From Bythopirellula polymerisocia (GTDB taxonomy: Bacteria; Planctomycetota; Planctomycetia; Pirellulales; Lacipirellulaceae): 64,000 bases of DNA. The first letter of the stretch is position 1; each line of letters opens with the position of its first letter. The translations under genes and the position numbers were made by a program. Below, one piece after another: positions 27,043-34,731 of the stretch. Location: positions 558,898 through 622,897 of the forward strand of contig NZ_SJPS01000002.1 in NCBI RefSeq assembly GCF_007860015.1, read 5' to 3'. A model generated the notes under the pieces. It was not told the DNA's origin. It saw only the letters and a list, made by a program, of their open reading frames with translations, and searched no databases.

Positions 27043-27990
27043 ATGAAAAACCACTTTTTGTCCATCTGTTTAGCGTTCTTGACAGCAGGACTTTCAGCGA
27101 CGAATGCCGTGGGGCACGGATCACCCATCCACATCGATGTTGAAGCCGGCACGTTGACTACAAACGGGGGTCTCGCATTGGCCAGTGGTTTCTCGACGAA
27201 GGCATTCGACCCGTCGGAGGATGCAGGCCTCGACTTTCCTGGCTTAACTGTGCGAACTGATCTGCCTGGCTTTGACATATCAGGCTTGACGAGCGGTTCA
27301 ACTTTGCAGCTTGAAATCCTTGGACGACACGACTTAACCGACTCCAACCAACGGCTGCGGTGGCTTTGGTATTGGGATTCTACGGGCCACGATGTTAGCG
27401 AGGCAGAGAATGACCCCGATTTCAAGTTCCGCAGAACGGATTTACTAGGTTCCCTGACGATCGATCAATTCACACAGCCGGCACAAAGCGAATTGACTGT
27501 GTCCGAATCAATTACCCCCGACTCGCATCAGCATTACCTGCGCTACGAACTCGATAATTCTCCTGCTGCCGCATTCGGAGTCTATGGAGTTTTCGCACGA
27601 GTACTCTCTCCGGGCTTTAATGCCTCGGAGCCGTTTCTTCTGGCGTTTGCCTATGGTGTGGGTGTCGAGGACTATGCGACCGGTGCGCTGGCAATCAACC
27701 GTGCCGCCGGCCCACGCGGCGACTATGACATCGATGGCGACGTAGATGGGCGGGATCTTTTAGTTTGGCAACGTCTATTTGATTCGACGACACGAACAGT
27801 CGCGGATGCTTCGCTCAACGGAGTCGTGGATGCCGCGGACTTGCTAATCTGGCAGCAGCAGTACGGTGAATCGCTTGGCGACAGTATTCTGCTGGCAACG
27901 CAGCATGTGCCCGAGCCAGGGGCGATTTTTCTGGCCGTCCTTGCGATGATTTGCTTGGCGAGCCAAGGACGCAAGAGACTGGCGAACTAG
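27043..27990 (+). CDS. PEP-CTERM protein with His-Gly N-terminus and dockerin-like pair
   Basis: 315 residues. Signal peptide 1-22 or 1-24, leaving either V-G-H-G-S-P-I-H-I or H-G-S-P-I-H-I-D at the mature N-terminus. The latter parallels the H-G start of the protein at 25535, although the rest is not obviously alike. The body (25-225) is beta-rich, with W-L-W-Y-W-D near 107, H-Q-H near 165 and F-A-R-V-L-S-P-G-F near 186. A complete dockerin-like pair follows (Y-D-I-D-G-D-V-D-G-R-D-L ... S-L-N-G-V-V-D-A-A-D-L). V-P-E-P-G, a hydrophobic segment and G-R-K-R-L-A-N end the chain. It starts 18 bases after the pseudopilin stop. It ends convergent with the flavin reductase gene, sharing CTAG at 27987-27990. 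Function unknown; a metal-related role is inferred from context. Confidence 0.85.
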   Translation: MKNHFLSICLAFLTAGLSATNAVGHGSPIHIDVEAGTLTTNGGLALASGFSTKAFDPSEDAGLDFPGLTVRTDLPGFDISGLTSGSTLQLEILGRHDLTDSNQRLRWLWYWDSTGHDVSEAENDPDFKFRRTDLLGSLTIDQFTQPAQSELTVSESITPDSHQHYLRYELDNSPAAAFGVYGVFARVLSPGFNASEPFLLAFAYGVGVEDYATGALAINRAAGPRGDYDIDGDVDGRDLLVWQRLFDSTTRTVADASLNGVVDAADLLIWQQQYGESLGDSILLATQHVPEPGAIFLAVLAMICLASQGRKRLAN

Positions 27991-28460
27991 TAATTGCTCC
28001 CACTCTTGCGGATATGCACCGTCGGCATGGTGTCACTTTGTAGGGCACCTCTCACCACCTTGGCGAGAAAGATGCGGTGGTCACCCGAACTGATGTGCGA
28101 CACCGGCTCACATTCGAGATGCCCCATACAGTCGGCCAAGATGGGAACCGCCCGTGGGCAATGTTTCAAATTGAGTCCCGTAAAGGCGGGCTCGTCTGGC
28201 TCAAACCCTTTGCCGAAATGCTTGATCATCTCCATATGATTTTCACCCAACATATTCAGTACAAAGGGTTCCCCCCTACTTAGCCATTCTTCTACATAAC
28301 GACCCAATCGCACGGCAACCGTAACCATGGGCGGTTCGAAACCCGCCTGCATGACCCAGCTGGTGAGCATGCCGGTGGCCCGCTCGCCACTTCCAGCAGT
28401 CAGAATAAAGAGACCGCTGGGAACACGGCCAAGCACTGCATCACAGTCAAATTTTGTCAT
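27987..28460 (-). CDS. Flavin reductase-like protein
   Basis: 157 residues, matching the flavin reductase-like FMN-binding split-barrel family (about 150-170 residues). Visible features: G-R-V-P-S-G-L-F-I-L-T near 11, M-L-T-S-W-V-M-Q-A near 31 (FMN-binding loop), P-P-M-V-T-V-A near 43, F-V-L-N-M-L near 66, and G-D-H-R-I-F-L-A near 125. Members reduce FMN/FAD with NAD(P)H for monooxygenases or act with flavodiiron proteins; the partner is not in this window. Its last codons overlap the stop of the convergent PEP-CTERM gene. No operon partner on the same strand except possibly the MTH1187-type gene upstream, 62 bases away. Confidence 0.85.
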   Translation of the reverse strand: MTKFDCDAVLGRVPSGLFILTAGSGERATGMLTSWVMQAGFEPPMVTVAVRLGRYVEEWLSRGEPFVLNMLGENHMEMIKHFGKGFEPDEPAFTGLNLKHCPRAVPILADCMGHLECEPVSHISSGDHRIFLAKVVRGALQSDTMPTVHIRKSGSNY

Positions 28461-28522
28461 TTTGTATTCTCAATATTAAGATAGAACGCTTGCGATGATT
28501 CCTTGAATCACAGCGAGGCTGA

Positions 28523-28831
28523 TTAACGACGAATGGATCGCCCCAAATGTTGTTCGACGCGATCGACCTTAGAAGTGAGTCGCCCACTCATCCCGCGACG
28601 AAAATCGAGCTTGGCCGAGCAGGTAACGCGATTGGATTTTTCCGCCATCTTTTCGATACACTGCTTCATCAAATCCATGACCTCTGCCAGCTCACCCTCA
28701 ACTATCGTTCCCATCGAATGAACCTCATAATTCAGTCCACTTCTGTCCACCAGATCGACGCATTGGGCGACGTACTGGCTCACGCTCTCCCCAGAGCCCA
28801 TCGGGACGATGCTCATTTCCAATAGGACCAT
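28523..28831 (-). CDS. MTH1187/YkoF-family thiamine-binding-type protein
   Basis: 102 residues from the ATG at 28831. The frame runs on to a TTG at 28867, but the conserved start M-V-L-L-E-M-S-I-V-P supports 28831. The sequence fits the MTH1187 family of small ferredoxin-like proteins: G-E-S-V-S-x-Y near 15, G-L-N-Y-E-V-H-S-M-G-T near 32, and V-D-R-V-E-Q-H-L near 89. Members form tetramers, and some bind thiamine or related pyrimidines. Ligand here is unknown. It precedes the flavin reductase gene on the same strand by 62 bases and may be co-transcribed with it. No TPP riboswitch was seen. Confidence 0.85.
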   Translation of the reverse strand: MVLLEMSIVPMGSGESVSQYVAQCVDLVDRSGLNYEVHSMGTIVEGELAEVMDLMKQCIEKMAEKSNRVTCSAKLDFRRGMSGRLTSKVDRVEQHLGRSIRR

Positions 28832-29064
28832 GCTTAGAAACACTCTGTAGCGATATCTTGCTAGCAAAAAGGTATTTTACGTTGAACATTCACAGTGTCG
28901 ATCACAACATGCTAGCAAAACGGAGCTGATTCTGTAAGTTCCGCCTCCAGAAGCAACAAGATCGGCCTTCGCGGCAAGTTAATCATCGCCTATCCTCCGC
29001 ACCCTCCCAGAGGGGGCTTTCGCTGCTTGCCCTATCCGAGAAATCACAATTGGCTCTGACTCAA

Positions 29065-30258
29065 ATGGTTTTGTTTCGCTTCATCACAGTACTGGTTCTG
29101 GCAGCGCATTGCTTCTCGGCAATCATAGTCACGGCCCAATCTGTCGGAGGGCGAAACTCTTCCTGGACGCCTTATCGACCAGTCGAACCCGTCAAAAACT
29201 ATCGTGTTGCCGAATCGTCATCGCCATCTCATAAGCCAACAGCGACTATCGAAGTTACCCCATCGCAATATGTCATGTGCGAACCTTGTGAGCCGGTCTA
29301 CAGCGATGTGATCTCAGACTTGGACCTTGAGCAGATGCGACCGTGCCAGCCGGGATGTGTCGGCTTGCAACAAATGTGCACCCAACCGATGTGCGTAAAT
29401 CCGACTAACGGCATGCCAATGGCAATGCCGGTGCAAGGCGAAATGATGCCTTACCAGAACATCGTAGCCCAAGGAAACGGAGCTTGGAGTTGGGAACTCT
29501 TGCCCGGCGATGTGATATGGCATTCCTATTGGGCCGGTGTAAAAGAATCTCGCATGTCAGGCGTTGTGTTCCAAGAACTCAGCGATGGAATGACTCTTCT
29601 TGATGTGACGCTCGGAGGACGAGCCTCAATAGTTCGCTATGGGACTCGCTGCCATGGTCGGCCTATGGGGTGGGAATTGCAGATCGAAGGTGCGGGGATG
29701 CCTCGCATCAATCTCGATGAGAATTGGGACCTTGAAGCTGCAGACTTCCGTTTCGGTATGCCACTTATCTACGGCGCGGAGCGTGTCCAATGGAAATTAA
29801 GCTACTATCACCTCAGCTCCCACTTGGGGGATGAATACATCGAGCGAACCGGCATACCTGCCTCGGATCGAGTCAACTATGCCCGCGACGAAATCATACT
29901 TGGCTTTTCTTTTTTCCCTCTACCCGCCTGGAGATGGTATGCCGAAGGAGGGTGGGCCTTCTACGCGAATGAAGGAGCCGACCCCTGGGAATTCCAATTC
30001 GGCCTCGATTACGCCCAACCCGGTCCTACCGGATGTCTAGGCACACCATTCTTCGCCGTGAATGGATATCTGCGCGAGGAACTCGATTTCGGCGGCAGCT
30101 TCACCGGACAGGCAGGCTGGCTCTGGCGTGGCTACTCTGGCAAAGTGCTTCGCACGGGCGTGCACTACTACAACGGCAAAAGCAGCCAATTTGCATTCAA
30201 CGGTCCACTTGAGCAATTCGAGCAACAGATCGGCATGGGATTGTGGTACGACTTTTGA
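29065..30258 (+). CDS. DUF1207 protein (predicted outer-membrane beta-barrel)
   Basis: About 397 residues from the ATG at 29065; an in-frame TTG at 29050 is less likely. Signal peptide of about 25 residues. A Cys/Met/Pro-rich segment (about 70-130, with C-E-P-C-E-P, C-Q-P-G-C and M-C-T-Q-P-M-C) precedes a DUF1207 domain (about 150-397): L-L-P-G-D-V-I-W-H-S-Y-W-A-G, G-W-E-L-Q-I-E-G-A-G, and the end G-M-G-L-W-Y-D-F, ending in Phe as in outer-membrane barrels. Function of DUF1207 is unknown. The Cys/Met-rich prefix is unusual and could bind metal. It stands alone, in the opposite direction to the MTH1187-type gene. Confidence 0.85.
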   Translation: MVLFRFITVLVLAAHCFSAIIVTAQSVGGRNSSWTPYRPVEPVKNYRVAESSSPSHKPTATIEVTPSQYVMCEPCEPVYSDVISDLDLEQMRPCQPGCVGLQQMCTQPMCVNPTNGMPMAMPVQGEMMPYQNIVAQGNGAWSWELLPGDVIWHSYWAGVKESRMSGVVFQELSDGMTLLDVTLGGRASIVRYGTRCHGRPMGWELQIEGAGMPRINLDENWDLEAADFRFGMPLIYGAERVQWKLSYYHLSSHLGDEYIERTGIPASDRVNYARDEIILGFSFFPLPAWRWYAEGGWAFYANEGADPWEFQFGLDYAQPGPTGCLGTPFFAVNGYLREELDFGGSFTGQAGWLWRGYSGKVLRTGVHYYNGKSSQFAFNGPLEQFEQQIGMGLWYDF

Positions 30259-30313
30259 ACCTGGCCAACTTTGACGCCTAGGAACCGTCTTTCAGAACTC
30301 TTAGAATGTCTGC

Positions 30314-31006
30314 ATGGGCAAGTGGTTCTCAGAATACCGGGTTTTCTGGCAGGAGTTTCGCCAGACATTTCACACTACTGGAGCGGTCTTGCCCAGTGGC
30401 CGCCGCTTGAGTCGGGCATTGGCCAGACAGGTGGGGCGTGACGAACGACCTCGTCGTATTCTCGAAGTCGGCCCCGGCACCGGGGCAGTCACTGCGGAGA
30501 TTATCCCGCGTCTTGGCCCTGAAGATCGACTCGATCTGGTGGAGCTTAACGAGCGATTTGCTGAGATACTGCGGCAACGCTTGAATGAAGATGAGAAGTG
30601 GCAGAGAGTGGCAAATCGAGTTCGAGTCATGCAGTTGCCTGTTGAACAACTTCCCCTTAGTGAGAAATACGAGTGCATCGTCTCTGGCCTTCCACTTAAC
30701 AATTTTAGTTGCGAATTTGTGCAGCAGGTTCTCGACCACTTTCATAGCCTGGCTTCCGAAGGGTGCACGCTGAGTTTCTTTGAGTACGTGGCCATTCGCA
30801 ACTTCAAAGCAATGGTCAGTTCTAGGGATGAAAGAAAACGATTACAAGGCATCGATCAAATCCTGCGGCAGGAATTAGCTAGGTGGGAATTCCAGCGTAA
30901 AATCGTTTTGGCCAATGTCCCACCGGCTTGGGTCCATCATTTGCGTTTCGCTGCCCCCCTCCCCTGCTCCGATGAATACCCAGTTGTTCAGCCCGCCGTC
31001 TGTTAA
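30314..31006 (+). CDS. Class I SAM-dependent methyltransferase, PmtA-like (phospholipid N-methyltransferase type)
   Basis: 230 residues, cytoplasmic or membrane-associated. Rossmann SAM-binding motif I is L-E-V-G-P-G-T-G-A-V (about 53-62), the acidic residue after beta 2 is in L-V-E-L-N-E, and motif IV is V-S-G-L-P-L-N-N-F (about 120), which is typical of PmtA/rRNA-dimethylase relatives. The N-terminus (V-L-P-S-G-R-R-L-S-R-A-L-A) is also typical. PmtA methylates phosphatidylethanolamine to phosphatidylcholine, but closely related proteins have other substrates, so the substrate is unsure. The tsaD gene starts three bases after the stop, forming an operon. Confidence 0.8.
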   Translation: MGKWFSEYRVFWQEFRQTFHTTGAVLPSGRRLSRALARQVGRDERPRRILEVGPGTGAVTAEIIPRLGPEDRLDLVELNERFAEILRQRLNEDEKWQRVANRVRVMQLPVEQLPLSEKYECIVSGLPLNNFSCEFVQQVLDHFHSLASEGCTLSFFEYVAIRNFKAMVSSRDERKRLQGIDQILRQELARWEFQRKIVLANVPPAWVHHLRFAAPLPCSDEYPVVQPAVC

Positions 31007-31009
31007 ACC

Positions 31010-32038
31010 ATGATTCGACTTTTAACGATTGAATCCACCTGCGATGAGACCGCTGCGGCCGTTGTCGACGATCAACTCAATGTGCTTTCCTCGGTGGTCG
31101 CTTCGCAGAGTCATCTCCACGACCGCTATGGCGGAGTGGTACCCGAGATCGCCTCGCGGGCACATGTCGAACGAATCATGCCGGTCATCGACCAAGCATT
31201 GAGGCAGGCGCAGGTTGATCTTGCCGACTTAGACGCGATTGCTGTCGCCAATCAACCGGGCCTGGCCGGTTCGCTTCTCGTGGGACTGATTGCTGCCAAA
31301 ACACTCAGTTTCGCGCACGACATCCCGTTGATCGCCATCGACCACCTCCAGGCCCATATCTACGCCTGTCAAATAGATAGTGGCCTCAACGTGTTTCCCT
31401 GCGTGGGCTTAATTGTCAGCGGCGGGCATTCGAACCTTTATCGTTGCGAAACGGCTCTGGACTTCACACCACTTGGCAGCACTATCGACGACGCCGCTGG
31501 GGAAGCTTTCGACAAGGTGGCCAGCATGTTGGGACTGGGCTATCCCGGTGGACCGGCGATCCAAAAGGCAGCGGAAAACGGCAATCCGAAAAGATTCAAA
31601 CTGCCTCGACCCCTGAAGGACAATCCAGAGCGACTTGATTTCAGTTTCAGCGGTCTAAAGACGGCCGTAAGATACGAACTGTTTGGCCCCGGCAAAGTCG
31701 ATCCAGAAGCAATCGCCGAACTCGATCCGCAGCGAATTGCCGACATGGCAGCCAGTTTTCAGGACGCCGTGGTCGACTGCCTCATTGCCAAATCCGAACT
31801 TGCCCTCATTAAAACGGGTTTCCAGCGCCTATGCATCGGAGGAGGCGTCGCCGCCAATTCACATTTCCGCCAGCGGATCGCTGACCACGCTGGTCGCATC
31901 GGATATGAACTCTTCATCCCCCCCCTAAAGCTGTGCACCGATAATGCGGTAATGGGAGCGATCGCCGTGGAACGCTATCGGGCCGGCTTGTTCGAACAGT
32001 TATCGCTCGATATTTGTCCTGGGCTTGTGCGGCACTAG
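31010..32038 (+). CDS. tsaD: tRNA N6-adenosine threonylcarbamoyltransferase TsaD
   Basis: 342 residues, full length. ASKHA fold starting L-T-I-E-S-T-C-D-E-T. Metal-binding H-L-Q-A-H (His112, His116) lies in the D-H-L-Q-A-H-I-Y-A segment. G-L-I-V-S-G-G-H-S-N near 133 and G-G-G-V-A-A-N near 275 are also present. TsaD transfers the threonylcarbamoyl group to A37 of ANN-decoding tRNAs together with TsaB, TsaE and TsaC, none of which is in the window. Directly behind the PmtA-like gene. Confidence 0.97.
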   Translation: MIRLLTIESTCDETAAAVVDDQLNVLSSVVASQSHLHDRYGGVVPEIASRAHVERIMPVIDQALRQAQVDLADLDAIAVANQPGLAGSLLVGLIAAKTLSFAHDIPLIAIDHLQAHIYACQIDSGLNVFPCVGLIVSGGHSNLYRCETALDFTPLGSTIDDAAGEAFDKVASMLGLGYPGGPAIQKAAENGNPKRFKLPRPLKDNPERLDFSFSGLKTAVRYELFGPGKVDPEAIAELDPQRIADMAASFQDAVVDCLIAKSELALIKTGFQRLCIGGGVAANSHFRQRIADHAGRIGYELFIPPLKLCTDNAVMGAIAVERYRAGLFEQLSLDICPGLVRH

Positions 32039-32066
32039 CTAATTGCTGAGGATCATCAAATTGAAG

Positions 32067-32098
32067 AAGGTGCGACCCGCCGTAGCAAGCCGCACCTT
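32067..32098. terminator. Possible bidirectional hairpin
   Basis: AAGGTGCG at 32067-32074 pairs with CGCACCTT at 32091-32098 between the convergent tsaD and thioredoxin-like genes. No U-run, so only moderate support. Confidence 0.45.
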
Positions 32099-32125
32099 GG
32101 AATGCAATCGATTTGCGTGCAGAAC

Positions 32126-32647
32126 TCAATAGCCTTGCTGGGCCTTTTTCTGACACGAAGGGCAGTACGAAGGACTCACGACCGACGTGTCGACGCCTTC
32201 GCTCCCACGGAAGAAGGAAGTCTGCTCAATACGCAGAGGTTTTACACCACTCTGATAGGTACTCAAAGTCTTCTGCCATTCTTCATCGGAAACCTTGCCG
32301 GTCTTCTTGCAGAGAACAACTGAACCGGTCTTATCGATGATCGCCGCAAAGGGAAACTCCGTCGCTTTGAATGCATCTGCAACTCGCTTCCCGTATTCAG
32401 TGGAAACATCCACATGGCAGCGCTCATAGGCGTTGAGCAATTCTTCTTGCTCACCTTCGGCCACCATTTGTTCTTCAGAAGCGGCCGCGGCGGGATCGCT
32501 AGGATTGTCGAGTACAATCAACAAAGGTCGAGAATCTGCTTGAGACGCTTCCAAGGCCTTGCCATAGTCAGACTGCCACTCGGCAGAATCACTAGAAATT
32601 CCAAATGACATCAAAGCGATTGCGGTCATTGCTAAAACTTCAACCAT
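32126..32647 (-). CDS. Small exported thioredoxin-fold-like protein, no active-site CXXC
   Basis: 173 residues. Signal peptide 1-22. Residues about 25-140 resemble thioredoxin-like exported proteins of planctomycetes (P-L-L-I-V-L near 41, F-P-F-A-A-I-I-D near 100, K-T-G near 107 and 117). The usual CXXC after the first strand is missing (D-N-P-S-D-P), and instead a C-P-S-C sits in the C-terminal tail (about 162-165). The tail motif could be a metal site or a misplaced redox pair. Strong ribosome site (GAAAGGAGTTGAA before the ATG). Convergent with tsaD. Assignment of the fold is tentative. Confidence 0.7.
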   Translation of the reverse strand: MVEVLAMTAIALMSFGISSDSAEWQSDYGKALEASQADSRPLLIVLDNPSDPAAAASEEQMVAEGEQEELLNAYERCHVDVSTEYGKRVADAFKATEFPFAAIIDKTGSVVLCKKTGKVSDEEWQKTLSTYQSGVKPLRIEQTSFFRGSEGVDTSVVSPSYCPSCQKKAQQGY

Positions 32648-33063
32648 TTCAACTCCTTTCGAGGCGAGAACTATGTTGTAGCTTCGCCACTAGAAAAAAA
32701 ACCGACCGGCAACACACCGGGCGAGAATCTACAGGGTGTGCATTGAATACTGAGAACGACCAATTCCGTTTAGTGCGGCCTGAAACGAAGGCCTGGTACG
32801 AATGTCATCCTGACTGGGGGATGGTGAGTGAGAAACTCTAAGGCGGGGGTGAATAACTAGGCACGCACAATGGGATATCGTAACGTGCATTTATCTTTCG
32901 CAGAATCTTAACGAATCGAGCAGCAACTGCAACCACCAAAACCGGCCAGTTGCCAAACATTGCAAATAAAGTATGGCCGTTAAGCCCCCCAGGCCAGGGG
33001 AGTCATGCATCCTAACTCTTGTATTGGAAGTGACTTACGTCGAAATGAATAAAAGTAGAAGAT
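32648..33063. other. Intergenic region
   Basis: About 415 bases between two leftward genes; no gene is supported. The left end holds the promoter and ribosome site of the thioredoxin-like gene. Confidence 0.45.
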
Positions 33064-34236
33064 CTACTCTTCCACCAAGGTAACTGGGATTTCCAATTGC
33101 TGACCGTCGCGAAGAATCGTGAGATAAACCACCTCGCCGGGCTTGTATTCCAATATCTTGTCGAGAAAACGGGCCCCCGTCCGAATCGCTTCTCCGTCGA
33201 CGGCCAGGATGCGATCTGCGTGGCTGCGATCGACCGTCTCGGTCTCATAAATAACAGGACCTTGCTGGCGACGTTGAACGACTCTGCGAAATCCTTGCAG
33301 CCCAGCCCGCTCAGCAGGTCCATTGGGAGCCAGACGCGCGACCACCAGACCCGACTCCGTTTCCATAACGTGTGTGATACCAATATCTGCGCGAACGACA
33401 TGACCGTGCTCGATCAACTCCGGAACAATCATTTTGATGCGGTCGATGGGAATGGCAAAACCAACGCCGGCATTCTGCCCCGTCTTGGTGGCAATCGCTA
33501 CGCACATGCCGAGCATCTCGCCATTCGTGCTTAAGAGCGGACCACCCGAATTGCCTGGGTTCATGGCCGCATCGGTTTGAATGAGCGACTTCATCGCGCG
33601 GCCCGGCACGCGACTTGGCAAATCGCGGTTGAGACTAGAGACGATTCCGGTTGTAAGTGTCCCATCCCATCCGAAGGGATTGCCCAGGACATATACTCGC
33701 TGGCCAACTCGTACGTTCTCCGATGTCCCCAATACAATTGGTGTCAGTTCCTTGCTGGGTGCTTGAATCTTCAACACGGCGATGTCGTGTTCCTTGTCCT
33801 CTCCAATCAGCACAGCGGTATAGGTTTTGTTGGATGCGAGTGTTACCTCGACCTCATTGGCGCCGTCAACCACATGGGAGTTAGTGAGAATGTGCCCCGA
33901 CTTGTCGATGATGGCTCCCGAACCTGAGCCTTCGGATTCGCGCTGCATCATGAAGAAGCGATCGATCTGAACGCTACGAGTATTGATATTCACGACACTC
34001 GGGTTGGCGTGTTCATAAACGTAGATGTTCGTTTGCTCTTCGGGAGTTAGAGAGTTGCCCGCACCTGGGCGAACCTCCCAATTCGGCGAGGAATCCACTC
34101 CTGCCGCAACGCCCGGTTGCACGGCATACGCAATTCCAGAAGGATGAGTAAGATTATTAATCCACTCAGAAGAGGATGTACCCACGGCAAGTCCCAAGAG
34201 TCCCATCAAACAGCCAAATGCCAAATATCGTTTCAT
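33064..34236 (-). CDS. HtrA/Deg-type trypsin-like serine protease with PDZ domain
   Basis: About 390 residues from the ATG at 34236; the frame also has a GTG at 34251. Signal peptide or anchor 1-22. Trypsin-like domain with intact triad: His121 in L-T-N-S-H-V-V, Asp151 in E-H-D-I-A-V-L-K, and Ser230 in G-N-S-G-G-P-L. One PDZ domain follows (about 275-385), holding an extra basic insert (R-R-V-V-Q-R-R-Q-Q) compared with usual PDZ domains; D-R-I-L-A-V-D-G and a C-terminal I-L-R-D-G-Q are typical. Such proteases degrade misfolded envelope proteins. It is alone in its direction. Confidence 0.93.
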   Translation of the reverse strand: MKRYLAFGCLMGLLGLAVGTSSSEWINNLTHPSGIAYAVQPGVAAGVDSSPNWEVRPGAGNSLTPEEQTNIYVYEHANPSVVNINTRSVQIDRFFMMQRESEGSGSGAIIDKSGHILTNSHVVDGANEVEVTLASNKTYTAVLIGEDKEHDIAVLKIQAPSKELTPIVLGTSENVRVGQRVYVLGNPFGWDGTLTTGIVSSLNRDLPSRVPGRAMKSLIQTDAAMNPGNSGGPLLSTNGEMLGMCVAIATKTGQNAGVGFAIPIDRIKMIVPELIEHGHVVRADIGITHVMETESGLVVARLAPNGPAERAGLQGFRRVVQRRQQGPVIYETETVDRSHADRILAVDGEAIRTGARFLDKILEYKPGEVVYLTILRDGQQLEIPVTLVEE

Positions 34237-34731
34237 GTTCGAAAGCCCCACATGCTAGGTGAGCAAAAAACTAACTCAAAACCGCGTCAGCCACGCAAAT
34301 TGCCTGGCGCACCATAACTCCCTACGATCATGGTGATTTAGCGGTTCATTTGCAAGGTTTTCCGGAGAGGATGACCTGTAGCTGGACTGAGAGAATTCTA
34401 GCCTCGGTTTTTTACGGATGAAACACAGATTCTGCGGAAGTCTAAATTCAATCCGTTTCCCAAAAAATGTCTAATGTTACAGCTAGTGGCCGAAAATAAT
34501 GGGCTCTGGCGGTGCGAACCTCTCATTGATATTTATGACTGCCCTTGCCCCATTATTCGGACATCTCAAAGTTGGCAATTTCACGCCAGCGACGACAGGT
34601 TGTGGAAATTGGAGATTATTCGACAAGGCCATAGAATTCGGTAAATTGTTTGTAAGATTCCGTACCCAGCAAGCGACTCACATCAATGCGGGGATGATCC
34701 GCTTTCAACGATAAAATGGAGGTAATCCATA
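34237..34731. other. Divergent intergenic region with an imperfect inverted repeat
   Basis: No gene is supported. GCCGAAAATAATGGG at 34489-34503 pairs imperfectly with GCCCCATTATTCGGA at 34547-34561 (one bulge or mismatch), with about 43 bases between. It may form a leader structure upstream of the redoxin gene or be a relic of a small mobile element. The ribosome site TGGAGGT (about 34713-34720) serves the gene at 34732. Confidence 0.5.
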
